Source: JAVJUS01 sp040220455
GTDB taxonomy: Bacteria; Pseudomonadota; Alphaproteobacteria; DSM-16000; Inquilinaceae
DNA: 64,000 nucleotides
Assembly (NCBI GenBank): GCA_040220455.1
Contig: JAVJUS010000005.1
Span: 1-64,000, forward strand
Reading direction: 5' to 3'
In this document: piece by piece, positions 17,494 to 26,410 of the stretch
Layout of the letters: each line of letters begins with the position of its first letter
Numbering within the stretch: position 1 is the stretch's first letter
The notes under the pieces: model-generated
Seen by the model: only the letters and a program-made list of their open reading frames with translations
The model's database searches: none
Told to the model about the DNA's origin: nothing
Position numbers and translations under genes: made by a program

Positions 17494-18552
17494 ATGGACC
17501 GCGCGGAGGCAACGAACGGCCCGACGAACGGCCTGACGAACGGCATCGGGGCGCGCGCGGCGGAGCCGTCCGCGACCGCGGCGGCCGGGCCCGACGGCGC
17601 GGCGACCGCGAAGCCGGCGCTGGAGGTCGTGATGGCCAACCCGCGCGGCTTCTGCGCCGGGGTCGAGCGCGCGATCCAGATCGTCGAGCGCGCCTTGGAG
17701 AAGTTCGGCGCCCCGGTCTATGTCCGCCACGAAATCGTGCACAACCGCTACGTCGTCGAGACCCTTGAGGAGAAGGGCGCGGTCTTCGTCGAGGAACTGG
17801 ACGAGGTGCCGGACGACATGCCGGTCGTCTTCTCCGCCCACGGCGTGCCGAAATCGGTCCCGGAAGAGGCCTCGCGCCGCAAGCTCTTCTACGTCGACGC
17901 GACCTGCCCGCTGGTCAGCAAGGTCCACCGGGAGGCCGAGCGCCATCACCGCGACGGCCGACAGGTCATCCTGATCGGCCATGCCGGCCATCCGGAGGTG
18001 GTCGGCACGATGGGCCAGCTCCCCGACGGCGCGGTGGTCCTGGTCGAGAGCGTCGAGGACGTCGGCCGGATCGATGTCTCCGACCCCGACAACCTGGCCT
18101 TCGTCACCCAGACCACATTGTCGGTCGACGACACCTCGGCCATCGTCGACGCCCTGCAGGCGCGCTTCCCCTCCGTCGCCGCGCCGCGCAAGGAAGACAT
18201 CTGCTACGCGACGACCAACCGGCAGCAGGCGGTCAAGGCGATCTCGCGCAAGGTCGACGCCATCCTGGTGATCGGCGCGCCGAACTCCTCCAACTCCATG
18301 CGCCTGGTCGAGGTCGCTCGCACCCATGGCTGCGAGCGCGCGGCGCTGGTCCAGCGCGCGGCGGACATCGACTGGGCGATGCTCGACGGCGCGACGCGGC
18401 TCGGCGTCACCGCCGGCGCCTCGGCGCCCGAGGTTCTGGTCGAGGAGGTGGTCGCCGCGATCCGGGAGCGCTACGACGTCTCCATCGCCGACGAGCCGCT
18501 GGTCGTCGAGGACGTGGTCTTCAAGATGCCGAGGGCGCTGGCCGAGGCATGA
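17494..18552 (+). CDS. ispH: 4-hydroxy-3-methylbut-2-enyl diphosphate reductase
   Basis: Last step of the MEP pathway; an iron-sulfur enzyme producing IPP and DMAPP. 352 residues. Cluster-binding cysteines lie in NPRGFCAGVERA (Cys54), VDATCPLVSKVH and GAPNSSNSMRL, the last carrying the substrate-binding SxN. The first ~40 residues are a non-conserved extension that starts with three TNG repeats from a short tandem repeat at about 17511-17547. A start closer to the conserved LEVVMANPRGF would remove it, but 17494 is the only ATG upstream with useful spacing. Its stop overlaps the next gene (ATGA). Confidence 0.95.
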   Translation: MDRAEATNGPTNGLTNGIGARAAEPSATAAAGPDGAATAKPALEVVMANPRGFCAGVERAIQIVERALEKFGAPVYVRHEIVHNRYVVETLEEKGAVFVEELDEVPDDMPVVFSAHGVPKSVPEEASRRKLFYVDATCPLVSKVHREAERHHRDGRQVILIGHAGHPEVVGTMGQLPDGAVVLVESVEDVGRIDVSDPDNLAFVTQTTLSVDDTSAIVDALQARFPSVAAPRKEDICYATTNRQQAVKAISRKVDAILVIGAPNSSNSMRLVEVARTHGCERAALVQRAADIDWAMLDGATRLGVTAGASAPEVLVEEVVAAIRERYDVSIADEPLVVEDVVFKMPRALAEA

Positions 18553-19679
18553 GCGTCCTCGCCGCGCGGCCGCGGCCCGTCGGGCCGCGGACCCCCGAGG
18601 AGCCCGGCCCGAAGGCCGCTCCGCTGCGCGACTTCGAGTCCCTCCTGGCGGCCGGCCTGGTCGCGGAGAGCGATCGCGCGGCGCTGGAATCCGTGATCGC
18701 GCGCTACGCCACGGCGATCCCGCCCACGCTGGCCGCGGCGATCGACCCGAACGACCCGGACGATCCGATCGCCGCGCAGGTCGTGCCCCATGCCGGCGAG
18801 CGCGACGTGACGGCCGAGGAGCGCGCCGACCCGATCGGCGACGCCACCCGCTCGCCGGTGCCGGGATTGGTTCACCGCTACCCGGACCGGGTGCTGCTCA
18901 AGCCCGTGCATGTCTGCCCGGTCTATTGCCGCTTCTGCTTCCGGCGGGAGGTCGTCGGCCCGGGCGGCGACGCCCTGTCGCCGGCGGAACTGGCCGACGC
19001 GCTCGACTACATCCGTGCGCGCCCCGCGATCGGCGAGGTCATCCTGACCGGCGGCGACCCGCTGATGCTCTCGCCGCGCCGCCTCGGCGAGCTCATGGCG
19101 GCGCTGGCAGCGATCGAGCATGTCGCCGTCATCCGGATCCACAGCCGCGTGCCGGTCGCCGATCCCGGCCGGCTGGACGATGCGCTCGCCGACGCGCTCG
19201 ACATCGAGGCGTCGGGCGGCGGCGCGGCGGTCTGGCTCTCGGTCCACGCCAATCACGCGCGCGAGCTGGGCGACGAGGCGGCCGCCGCCTTGCGCCGGGC
19301 GCGGCGGCGCGGCGTCGGCCTGATCGGCCAGACCGTGCTGCTGGCCGGCGTCAACGACGACCCGGCGACGCTCGAGGCGCTGTTCCGGCGGATGGTCGCG
19401 CTGGGCGTCAAGCCCTACTACCTGCACCATCCGGACCTGGCGCCCGGCACGGCGCGCTTCCGCATGCCGATCGAACGCGGCCGGGCGATCGTCGGCGCCC
19501 TGCGCGGCCGGCTCAGCGGGCTCGCGATTCCGACCTACGTGCTCGACCTGCCCGGCGGCCATGGCAAGGTGAACCTGGGCCCCTCGCCCGTCGAGGGCGC
19601 CGAGGCGGGCGGCTGGACGGTCGAGGACTGGTCGGGACGGCGCCACGCCTACCCGCCGCCGGCCGGCGACCCCATCTGA
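18549..19679 (+). CDS. epmB: EpmB-like radical SAM lysine 2,3-aminomutase
   Basis: KamA-family radical SAM/PLP enzyme, 376 residues. The cluster motif is CPVYCRFCFRR with Cys123, Cys127 and Cys130. GGDPLMLSP is the SAM-binding loop, and the C-terminal DLPGGHGKVNLGPS holds the presumed PLP lysine. In bacteria with a PGKG-type EF-P, such enzymes (EpmB) make (R)-beta-lysine for EpmA. Both efp and epmA lie at the right end of this window, supporting that role. It overlaps ispH by 4 bases, so expression is coupled to isoprenoid synthesis rather than to efp. A free-lysine aminomutase activity cannot be excluded. Confidence 0.82.
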   Translation: MSVLAARPRPVGPRTPEEPGPKAAPLRDFESLLAAGLVAESDRAALESVIARYATAIPPTLAAAIDPNDPDDPIAAQVVPHAGERDVTAEERADPIGDATRSPVPGLVHRYPDRVLLKPVHVCPVYCRFCFRREVVGPGGDALSPAELADALDYIRARPAIGEVILTGGDPLMLSPRRLGELMAALAAIEHVAVIRIHSRVPVADPGRLDDALADALDIEASGGGAAVWLSVHANHARELGDEAAAALRRARRRGVGLIGQTVLLAGVNDDPATLEALFRRMVALGVKPYYLHHPDLAPGTARFRMPIERGRAIVGALRGRLSGLAIPTYVLDLPGGHGKVNLGPSPVEGAEAGGWTVEDWSGRRHAYPPPAGDPI

Positions 19680-19723
19680 GCCTGCGGGGGCGCGTGCTCG
19701 CGGTCCCGAACCGGAGACCCGCC

Positions 19724-20008
19724 ATGATGATCGGCACCCAGCGCCTGTTCCTGGCCTTCCTGATGCGCCATCTGATCGGCGGCGTCGCGGCGGCGAGCGC
19801 CATCGTCGTCGGCATTCTGGTCACCGATTTGGCGAGCCTGCGCAGCCTTGCCTTCTCCGACCCGATGGGCTGGCTCGCGATCGCCCTGCTCTTCGCCGGG
19901 CTGACGATCACCTTCGGCAGCGTCGCCATGGGCATCGGCGTCATGGGGCTGGGCCGCGAGCGCGACGGCCGCCGCCCGCCCGAGGACGGCGACGGCGAGC
20001 CCTGGTGA
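19724..20008 (+). CDS. Small two-helix membrane protein
   Basis: A 94-residue protein with hydrophobic segments at about residues 12-34 and 45-73 and a charged C-terminal tail (RERDGRRPPEDGDGEPW). GGAG lies 8-10 bases before the ATG. It is probably an inner membrane protein with both ends in the cytoplasm. Not assigned to a family. It follows the EpmB-like gene by 44 bases on the same strand and may be cotranscribed. Confidence 0.6.
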   Translation: MMIGTQRLFLAFLMRHLIGGVAAASAIVVGILVTDLASLRSLAFSDPMGWLAIALLFAGLTITFGSVAMGIGVMGLGRERDGRRPPEDGDGEPW

Positions 20009-20117
20009 GGCGGGCCCGCCGCACCGCGCCGCCGACACTTGATCCGGCTCAAGGCCGGGCCGCCCGGCATACGCGAGACTGCGCCCCCTGACCACGCGGA
20101 CGAGGGGGAGGCGAGCC

Positions 20118-20681
20118 GTGAGCGAGGACACCGACGCGCAACTGACGCGCGAGGCCGTGGGCGTGTTTCATTCCGCCCAGGCGCTGCAGGACGCCATCGA
20201 CGAGCTGCTGCGCTCGGGCTTCGACCGCGCCAACCTAAACCTGCTGGCGGGCGACGAGGCGGTCCAGGCCAAGCTGGGCCACATCTACCGCAAGATCGAG
20301 GAAGCCGAGGACGACCCCGAGGCGCCGCGTCGAGCCTATGTCGCGCCCGAGGCCTATGGCGACTTGGAAGGCGGGATAGTCGGCACGCTGATCTACCTGC
20401 CGGCGATCGTCGCGACGGGCGCGGTGGTCGCCTCGGGGGGCGGCATCCCGGCGGCGATCGCCGCGGCAGCCCTGGGCGCCGGCGGCGGCGGCGTGGTCGG
20501 CGGCGCGCTGGCCAAGCTGATCGGCCGACAGCACGCCGACGAAGTCCAGGCGGCGCTGGAGGCCGGCGGCCTGCTGCTCTGGGTCACCACCGGCACGCCG
20601 GAAGCGGAAGCCAAGGCCGTCGCGATCCTGAAGCGCCATTCCGGCGACGACGTCCATGTCCATGGCCACAGGGTCGGGTGA
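20118..20681 (+). CDS. Conserved protein with glycine-rich hydrophobic centre (YflT-like N-terminus)
   Basis: A 187-residue protein starting with GTG preceded by GGGGGAGGCG. Residues 10-45 (VGVFHSAQALQDAIDELL) resemble the start of stress-related YflT/DUF1269-type domains, in which a short alpha/beta module is followed by a hydrophobic glycine-zipper. Here residues ~85-135 form that zipper (GGGIPAAIAAAALGAGGGGV). The end returns to an alpha/beta segment with HVHGH. It could insert in or lie on the membrane. Function unknown; similar proteins are often induced by stress, which is inference here. Confidence 0.65.
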   Translation: MSEDTDAQLTREAVGVFHSAQALQDAIDELLRSGFDRANLNLLAGDEAVQAKLGHIYRKIEEAEDDPEAPRRAYVAPEAYGDLEGGIVGTLIYLPAIVATGAVVASGGGIPAAIAAAALGAGGGGVVGGALAKLIGRQHADEVQAALEAGGLLLWVTTGTPEAEAKAVAILKRHSGDDVHVHGHRVG

Positions 20682-20751
20682 GCGGACGCCGGCGGGGCGT
20701 CGTTCCGACAATCGGTTCCGCCCGCTTGTCGCCATCACATGACACGAAGCC

Positions 20752-21183
20752 CTAAGACGCGCCGCGGTGTCGGGCGCTCCCGATTCGCGGGCGACCGAGC
20801 AGGCGCAATGTGAGGTTTCGACCGGCGACGAGGGGCGGATACGCGATCCGTGACCATCGCCGCGACGCGAAGACGCGTCGCATCAGACGATTGAACGGGC
20901 CGGTCGGCGTCGTCATCAGGGCCAGGACATGCATCGCCTCGGCGCCGTGGTAGAGCCGCCCGTCCATGGCCACGACCATCCCCCGATCGAGATCGACGGC
21001 GGGGTCGCCACGCATCCGGACGGCCTGCGGGTCGTCCGAGCGGGCATCGACCAGCCGCACGGTGCCTGCCGCCTCGCGCAGCCGGGTCATGCGCACATAG
21101 GCGGTACAGAACGGGCACTCGCCGTCATAGACGATGTCGATCCCCTCAGCCGCCGATTGCGTCGTCTCGATCGACCGAACCAT
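20752..21183 (-). CDS. DCC-family (DUF393) thiol-disulfide oxidoreductase-like protein
   Basis: A 143-residue protein of the DCC family. The diagnostic motif is YDGECPFCTAYV, with Asp20, Cys23 and Cys26. The GAEAMHVLALM segment and an arginine-rich end complete the family pattern. DCC proteins have a thioredoxin-like fold and are predicted redox proteins. It is transcribed divergently from an HTTM-domain gene, and DCC and HTTM domains are often found adjacent or fused in bacteria. The start 21183 is chosen because it precedes the fold directly. Confidence 0.83.
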   Translation of the reverse strand: MVRSIETTQSAAEGIDIVYDGECPFCTAYVRMTRLREAAGTVRLVDARSDDPQAVRMRGDPAVDLDRGMVVAMDGRLYHGAEAMHVLALMTTPTGPFNRLMRRVFASRRWSRIAYPPLVAGRNLTLRLLGRPRIGSARHRGAS

Positions 21184-21220
21184 CGGGCTCCTCGCCGAAA
21201 ATGCCTGAAAACGCCGACCT

Positions 21221-21259
21221 ACCGGGAATAACGCGTCCGCCCCTTCGTTATTCCCCGGT
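21221..21259. promoter_or_regulatory. Inverted repeat in the DCC/HTTM divergent spacer
   Basis: ACCGGGAATAACG (21221-21233) faces CGTTATTCCCCGGT (21246-21259), complementary apart from one extra C, with a 12-base gap. It sits between the two divergent starts, 33 bases before the HTTM ATG. It could be an operator or a leader hairpin; no regulator is identified. Confidence 0.5.
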
Positions 21260-21292
21260 ACCCTCGCTTCTCTCCAACGCCGACGACAACCG

Positions 21293-22699
21293 ATGAACAC
21301 GGTGATCCAGCCGAGAGCCGTCGCCACTCGTCTTTCGGGAAGCCTGCGCGACTCCCTTTCTCGCCCCGTCAGCGTTCAATCGTTGGCCATGCTGCGTATC
21401 GCCTTCGGCGCCCTGATGGTGATCGACTCCCTGCGCTTCATCCAGCATGACCGGATCTGGCGCTACTACGTTCAACCGGAGTACTTTTTCACCTATCCCG
21501 GATTCGGCTGGGTCTCGCCGCTGCCGTCCCCCTACATCCAGTTGGCCTGGTTGTTCGTCGGCGTCTTCGCCTTCCTCGTGATGATCGGGCTGTTCTACCG
21601 TTTCGCAATCGTCGGCTTCACGGTCCTGTTCACTTATTTCTTTCTTCTCGACAAGGCGCAGTATCTCAACCACTTTTACATGGTGATCCTGTTCGCCATT
21701 CTGTTGTGCTTCCTGCCGGCGAACAGGAGCCTGTCAGTCGACGCCCGCCGGCGCCCCCGCTTGCGTGCCGACACGATCCCCTACTGGCCCGTCTTCGCGC
21801 TGCGCGCCCAGACAGAGATCATCCTGATCTACGCCGGCCTGGTGAAGATCACCGACGACTGGCTGCGCGGCGAGCCGCTCGGCCTCTGGCTGCGCAACCA
21901 GGCCGACGACGTGCCGCTCGGCGTGCTCTTCCAGTACGACTGGGTGATCCTCGCCGGATCCTGGGGGACGATCGCGCTCCACCTGATCGGCGCCCCGCTG
22001 CTGCTGTGGCGGCGGACACGAATGGCCGCCTTTCTCGTGTATTGCTGGTTTCACATGAGCAATGCCTATTTCTTCAACATAGGCATCTTCCCCTGGCTCA
22101 CCATCGCGGCGAGCACGATCTTCTTCTCTCCTGACTGGCCCCGGCGCGCCTGCCGGTGGATGCTCGCTCGCTTCGAAACCCTGCCGGCCGACCCGGGTCC
22201 GCCAGCCGCCCGCTCCGCGCGCCCGGTGTCGGGCGCGGTGCTCGCGGGGCTCGTCCTCTGGCTCGCCCTTCAGGTCGCCGTTCCGCTGCGGCATTTCGCC
22301 ATCGACAGCGAGGTCCGGTGGACCGGCGACGGGCACCGATTCGCGTGGCGGATGATGATGTACAACCGAACGACCCGGGGGGACTTCGAAGTGGTGGACC
22401 GGGCGACGGGCGCGAGCTGGCGCGTCGACCCGCGCGACTACCTCACCGATCGACAGGCCGGATCCATGAAGGCCCGGCCCGACATGATCCTACAGTTCGC
22501 GCGCCACCTGGAGACCGTCTGGGCCGAGCACGGCTACACCGACGTCGCCGTCCACGCCGCCATCGAGAAATCGCTCAACGGCCGGGACTACCAGCCCTAT
22601 ATCGACCCCGGCACCGACCTGACCGCGGTCTCCCTCGACCTGTTCGGTCCCGATCCGTGGGTCCTGCCCCTGACCGTCCCGCTCGAGACCGCGTGGTAG
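21293..22699 (+). CDS. HTTM-domain membrane protein (vitamin K-dependent carboxylase-like)
   Basis: A 468-residue polytopic membrane protein. The opening MLRIAFGALMVIDSLRF and the following aromatic stretch (IWRYYVQPEYFF) are typical of the HTTM domain, which relates to vitamin K-dependent gamma-carboxylase. Several hydrophobic helices follow up to about residue 335. The C-terminal ~130 residues are soluble and contain RMMMYNRTTRGDFEV and a Trp/Arg-rich patch. Base composition is visibly less GC-biased than in the flanking genes over its first 500 bases. Its neighbour is a divergent DCC-domain gene, a recurrent partnership. The reaction is unknown in bacteria. Confidence 0.85.
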   Translation: MNTVIQPRAVATRLSGSLRDSLSRPVSVQSLAMLRIAFGALMVIDSLRFIQHDRIWRYYVQPEYFFTYPGFGWVSPLPSPYIQLAWLFVGVFAFLVMIGLFYRFAIVGFTVLFTYFFLLDKAQYLNHFYMVILFAILLCFLPANRSLSVDARRRPRLRADTIPYWPVFALRAQTEIILIYAGLVKITDDWLRGEPLGLWLRNQADDVPLGVLFQYDWVILAGSWGTIALHLIGAPLLLWRRTRMAAFLVYCWFHMSNAYFFNIGIFPWLTIAASTIFFSPDWPRRACRWMLARFETLPADPGPPAARSARPVSGAVLAGLVLWLALQVAVPLRHFAIDSEVRWTGDGHRFAWRMMMYNRTTRGDFEVVDRATGASWRVDPRDYLTDRQAGSMKARPDMILQFARHLETVWAEHGYTDVAVHAAIEKSLNGRDYQPYIDPGTDLTAVSLDLFGPDPWVLPLTVPLETAW

Positions 22700-22713
22700 A
22701 TCACGCCCCCCAC

Positions 22714-23811
22714 TCAGAACCCCGGCGGCGCCGACTCCTCGCCGGCCGGCAGCACGGCCATCGCCTTGAACAGCCGGCCCATCGCCTCCGGCCCGGTCAG
22801 GCGGGCGACCGACGCCGCGATCGTCTCCGCCCGGTCGGGCCGGGCGCGCGTCAGCGCGGCGGCGCGGGCCTCGATGCCCAGATCGCGCAGGAATGTCCCC
22901 TGCTCGACCGGCCCGGCGACAACCGCGCCCGCCTCGCGCGCGGCGGCGGCCAGGGCGGCGAAGTCGACATGGGCGGTGAGGTCGGCCTCCCCGGGCGCGT
23001 CCAGCGGATCGGCATAGGCGTGGCGGCGCACGGCCTGGAGCGTGTCGCCGGCAGCATGTGTGGCGTGGCCGTAGTCGACGATCAGCGCCGCGCCCCCGCC
23101 GACCGACACGCGGCGCGCGATCTCCGCCATCACGGCCAGGGCGGCGGGCCGGGTCTCCACCACCGCGCCCTCGGCCGCCGTCGCCCGGACCGCCGGGTCG
23201 ATCAGCGCGATGCCGCCCGGGTTGGCCGGGCCGAGGCCGAAGACCAGGCGCTCGCCGTCGGGGTCGAGCGCCACCATCCGCTCCCGCCAGCCTTGCCCGG
23301 TCGCCACGAACTGGCGCACCGGCAGGGCGTCGAAGAACTCGTTGGCGACCAGGAAGAGCGGGCGCGGCGGGTCCGCCTCCGCCAGGTCCCCGAGGGTGTC
23401 GAGCCAGCGCGGCTCGGCCAGGCCGGCCAGCGCGGCCGCCTGGGCCCGGCGCAGGACCGGGCTCGTCTCGACCAGGCCGACGCGCGCCGCCGCGCCGAAG
23501 GCCGGCACCAGCCGGGCCGCGCGCAGGGCGTCGGCCATCAGCGTGCCCCGGCCGGGGCCGAGCTCGACCAGGTCGACGGCGCCGGGCCGGCCGGCCGCGT
23601 TCCAGCGATCGACCAGCCAGAGACCGAGAAGTTCGCCGAAGACCTGGCTGACCTCCGGCGCGGTGGTGAAGTCGCCGGCAGCGCCCAGGGGATCGCGCGT
23701 CGCATAGTAGCCGTGTTCCGGATGGCCGAGCGCCATCGCCATGTACTCGGCCACCGACACCGGCCCCTCCAGCGCGATCCGGCGTGCGAGGATCGCCCCG
23801 AGCGGCGTCAT
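22714..23811 (-). CDS. NDUFAF7/MidA-type SAM-dependent methyltransferase
   Basis: A 365-residue protein of the DUF185 family. Its eukaryotic member NDUFAF7 methylates an arginine of complex I subunit NDUFS2. Conserved blocks are VAEYMAMALGHPEHGYYA, GDFTTAPEVSQVFGELLG and VELGPGRGTLMAD, the last being the SAM-binding loop. NEFFDALPVRQF follows as expected. It overlaps the lgt stop by 4 bases (ATGA), an arrangement common in alphaproteobacteria. It converges on the HTTM gene with only 14 bases between stops. A role in complex I assembly is inferred from the family. Confidence 0.9.
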   Translation of the reverse strand: MTPLGAILARRIALEGPVSVAEYMAMALGHPEHGYYATRDPLGAAGDFTTAPEVSQVFGELLGLWLVDRWNAAGRPGAVDLVELGPGRGTLMADALRAARLVPAFGAAARVGLVETSPVLRRAQAAALAGLAEPRWLDTLGDLAEADPPRPLFLVANEFFDALPVRQFVATGQGWRERMVALDPDGERLVFGLGPANPGGIALIDPAVRATAAEGAVVETRPAALAVMAEIARRVSVGGGAALIVDYGHATHAAGDTLQAVRRHAYADPLDAPGEADLTAHVDFAALAAAAREAGAVVAGPVEQGTFLRDLGIEARAAALTRARPDRAETIAASVARLTGPEAMGRLFKAMAVLPAGEESAPPGF

Positions 23812-24611
23812 GCGGCGGCCGGGCGCCTCCGGGCCCAGGCGACGAGGACGAGCCCCAGGACGATCATCGGCACGGAGAGGAGCTGGCCCATGCTGAGCCC
23901 GGCGACCAGCAGGCCGAGCTGGGGATCGGGCTCGCGCACGAACTCCACCAGGAAGCGCGCGACGCCATAGCCGATCAGGAAGGCACCGGCGACCTGGCCC
24001 GGCCGGGCGCGGATCGACCGGCGCCGCGCCAGCACGAAGAGCACGGCGAAGAGCACCAGCCCCTCCAGCACGGCCTCGTAGAGCTGGCTCGGATGGCGCG
24101 GCTCCGGCCCGCCGGTCGGGAAGATCACGCCCCAGGGCAGATCCGTCGTCCGGCCCCAGAGCTCGCCGTTGACGAAGTTGGCGAGCCGGCCGAGGAACAG
24201 GCCGATCGGCGCGGCGGCCGCCACCACGTCGGCCAGCGCGAAGGGCGAGAAGTCGCGCCGCCGGGCGAAGATCAGCATCGCCACGGTGACACCCAGGATG
24301 CCGCCATGGAAGGCCATTCCGCCCTCCCAGACGCGCAGGGCCTCCAGCGGCCGGTCGATATAGTAGGGGAAGTTGTAGAACAGGACGTAGCCGAGCCGCC
24401 CGCCCAGGATCGTGCCGACGATCGCCCAGGTCAGGAAGTCGTCGAAATCCTCCCGGTTCGGGCGCGCGGGGCCGTATTCGGTCAGCCGCAGGCAATAGCG
24501 CCAGCCGATGACGAAGCCGGCGATATAGGCCAGCGCGTACCAGCGGATGACGAGCGGCCCGACCTCCAGGGCGACCGGGTCGAGCCAGGCGGGGAACGGG
24601 ATGGCGAGCAT
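23808..24611 (-). CDS. lgt: Prolipoprotein diacylglyceryl transferase
   Basis: Inner-membrane enzyme that adds diacylglycerol to the lipobox cysteine of prolipoproteins. 267 residues with about seven hydrophobic segments. The catalytic-region signatures are GGRLGYVLFYN, WEGGMAFHGGILG and LGRLANFVNGELWG, with the essential His in FHGG and Arg in GRLANF. HPSQLYEAVLEG is also conserved. It starts 77 bases after the hldD stop on the same strand and overlaps the methyltransferase gene. One clear substrate encoded in the window is the lipoprotein at 16724-17341. Confidence 0.96.
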   Translation of the reverse strand: MLAIPFPAWLDPVALEVGPLVIRWYALAYIAGFVIGWRYCLRLTEYGPARPNREDFDDFLTWAIVGTILGGRLGYVLFYNFPYYIDRPLEALRVWEGGMAFHGGILGVTVAMLIFARRRDFSPFALADVVAAAAPIGLFLGRLANFVNGELWGRTTDLPWGVIFPTGGPEPRHPSQLYEAVLEGLVLFAVLFVLARRRSIRARPGQVAGAFLIGYGVARFLVEFVREPDPQLGLLVAGLSMGQLLSVPMIVLGLVLVAWARRRPAAA

Positions 24612-24688
24612 GGGGCGGACCGGAGCGGCGGGCGGGCCGAGGCGTCGGGGGCCGGAATCGGCGGCGACGCTAGCACGCCCTGTCCGGC

Positions 24689-25675
24689 CTAGCGATACGG
24701 ATCCTCGGCCGCCAGGTAGTCGCGAACATAAGTCCGCACCCCGTCCTCCAGCGGCGTCATCGCCCGGTCGTAGCCGGCGGCGCGCAGCCCGGCGAGCGAG
24801 GCCTCGGTGAAGTACTGGTACTTCGCGCGCAGGCTCTCCGGCATCTCGACGAACTCGACCCTGGGCTCGATCCCGGCGGCGTCGAAGACCGCGTGGGCGA
24901 GGTCGAGCCAGCTCCGCGCCTTGCCGCTGCCGATGTTGAAAAGGCCGGAGACCGATGGGTTGTCGTAGAGCCAGCACATCACGTCGACGCAGTCGTCGAC
25001 CCAGACGAAGTCGCGCATCTGGCCGCCGTCGGGGTAGTCCGGGCGGTAGGACTTGAACAGGCGCGCCGGCTCCCCGGCGACGATCTGCGGGTGGAGCTTG
25101 GAGATCACCGAGCGCATGTCGTCCTTGTGGTATTCGTTGGGCCCGTAGACGTTGAAGAACTTGAGCCCCGCCCATTGCCGCGGGCGGGCGACGTTGCGCT
25201 CGGCCAGGCGCAGCACGCGGCGGTCGAAGACGTGCTTGGACCAGCCATAGGCGTTGAGCGGCCGGAGTCGGGCCAGCGCCTCGGGCGTCGCGGTGTCCGC
25301 GAAGCCCGCCGACCCGTCGCCGTAGGTCGCGGCGGACGACGCGTAGATCAGCCGCGTGTCGGTGCGCGCGCACCACTCCCAGAGATGCTGGGAGAGGACG
25401 ATGTTGGTCTCGACGATCAGGTCGGCGTCGCGCTCGGTCGTCGCGGAGATCGCGCCCATGTGGAAGATGGCCTCGATCTCGTCGCGCCGGGCCTCCAGGA
25501 AGGCGTCCAGGCGCTCCGGCGGGATCACGGCGGCGAGCTCGCGCTTGGCGATGTTGCGCCACTTCTCGTCGGTGCCGAGCCGGTCGACGACGACCAGGTC
25601 GCGCGCGCCGCGCGCCTCCAGCGCGGCGACCAGGTTGGAGCCGATGAACCCGGCGCCGCCGGTGATGACGAGCAT
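24689..25675 (-). CDS. hldD: ADP-L-glycero-D-manno-heptose 6-epimerase
   Basis: Makes the heptose donor for the lipopolysaccharide inner core. 328 residues. The cofactor loop is VITGGAGFIGSNL. HMGAISATTERDAD, the SSAATYG catalytic Ser/Thr segment and the YGWSKHVFD YxxxK pair are all HldD-specific. FFNVYGPNEYHKDDMRSV and RDFVWVDDCVDV complete the pattern. It is divergent from the ubiK gene, with 171 bases between starts. Its presence says the organism makes heptose-containing LPS. Confidence 0.95.
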   Translation of the reverse strand: MLVITGGAGFIGSNLVAALEARGARDLVVVDRLGTDEKWRNIAKRELAAVIPPERLDAFLEARRDEIEAIFHMGAISATTERDADLIVETNIVLSQHLWEWCARTDTRLIYASSAATYGDGSAGFADTATPEALARLRPLNAYGWSKHVFDRRVLRLAERNVARPRQWAGLKFFNVYGPNEYHKDDMRSVISKLHPQIVAGEPARLFKSYRPDYPDGGQMRDFVWVDDCVDVMCWLYDNPSVSGLFNIGSGKARSWLDLAHAVFDAAGIEPRVEFVEMPESLRAKYQYFTEASLAGLRAAGYDRAMTPLEDGVRTYVRDYLAAEDPYR

Positions 25676-25846
25676 GGCGATCCCCCTCGCGAATGTCCGG
25701 CGCTCTCGGTCGCGGCCGGGCCGCGCGGACCCGGCGCGACCGGCCGACGCGCCCTTATAGGCGGCGCCCGCCGGGCGTTGCAACGCACCCGCCCGGGGGC
25801 CATAGTCCCTCGAATTGCGGACCCGACGGACCCGAAAGGAAGCCCC

Positions 25847-26263
25847 ATGGCCTTCGACAACCGCGTCTTCGACGACCTCGCCCGGATGGCCTCGGGCGCC
25901 ATGGGCACGGTGCTCGGCGCGCGCGAGGAGGTCGAGGCCCAGCTCCGCCAGCGCATGGAGCAGGCGCTGCAGCGCATGGACGTGGTCCCGCGCGAGGAGT
26001 TCGAGGTCGTCCGCGAGATGGCCCGCACCGCCCGCGAGCGCCAGGAAGCGCTGGAGCAACAGGTCGCCGCGCTCGAGGCCCGGATTGCCGCGCTGGAAAA
26101 GGCCGGCGGATCGGCGATGGCGCCGGCGGCCAAGGCACCCGCGACGAAGAGCGCGGCCGGCACGGCCAAGCGGGCTCCGGCGAAGAAGGCCGCGACCGCG
26201 AAGAAGGCCCCTGCCGCGAAGTCCGGCACCCGCACGCGCAAGGCCCCCTCGCCCACCACGTAG
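25847..26263 (+). CDS. ubiK: UbiK-family accessory factor with lysine/alanine-rich tail
   Basis: 138 residues. The first ~88 match the UbiK/YqiC (BMFP) family: an amphipathic start (FDDLARMASGAMG), VVPREEFEVVREMA and a long coiled coil ending in QVAALEARIAALEKA. UbiK assists ubiquinone synthesis under air, binding lipid and the Ubi complex. The last ~45 residues are an unusual basic tail with PAKKAATAKKAPAAK-type repeats, like bacterial histone H1-like proteins. AAAGGAAG lies just upstream of the ATG. The TAG stop falls inside a GTAGGTCG REP-like element, so insertion of the element may have shaped the end of the gene. Confidence 0.85.
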   Translation: MAFDNRVFDDLARMASGAMGTVLGAREEVEAQLRQRMEQALQRMDVVPREEFEVVREMARTARERQEALEQQVAALEARIAALEKAGGSAMAPAAKAPATKSAAGTAKRAPAKKAATAKKAPAAKSGTRTRKAPSPTT

Positions 26264-26339
26264 GTCGCCCACGGCCGCGAGGCCGTGCGCGACGGCTCGG
26301 ACGGTGCCGTCGCGCACCGCTTCGCGGTGGGCGACCTAC
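26260..26339. repeat. Inverted pair of REP-like hairpins
   Basis: A plus unit (26260-26295, GTAGGTCGCCCACGG to GCGCGACGG) faces a minus unit (26307-26339, CCGTCGCGCACCGC to GGGCGACCTAC) across an 11-base gap. Each unit folds alone and the two also pair with each other. Bases 26261-26263 are the ubiK stop codon. Confidence 0.8.
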
Positions 26340-26410
26340 CTGGTCGCAGCCGTCGGGCCGAAGGGGCTTGCGCCCGGTCGCCGGCGGGACCATCCTCCAG
26401 AAAATATTCG

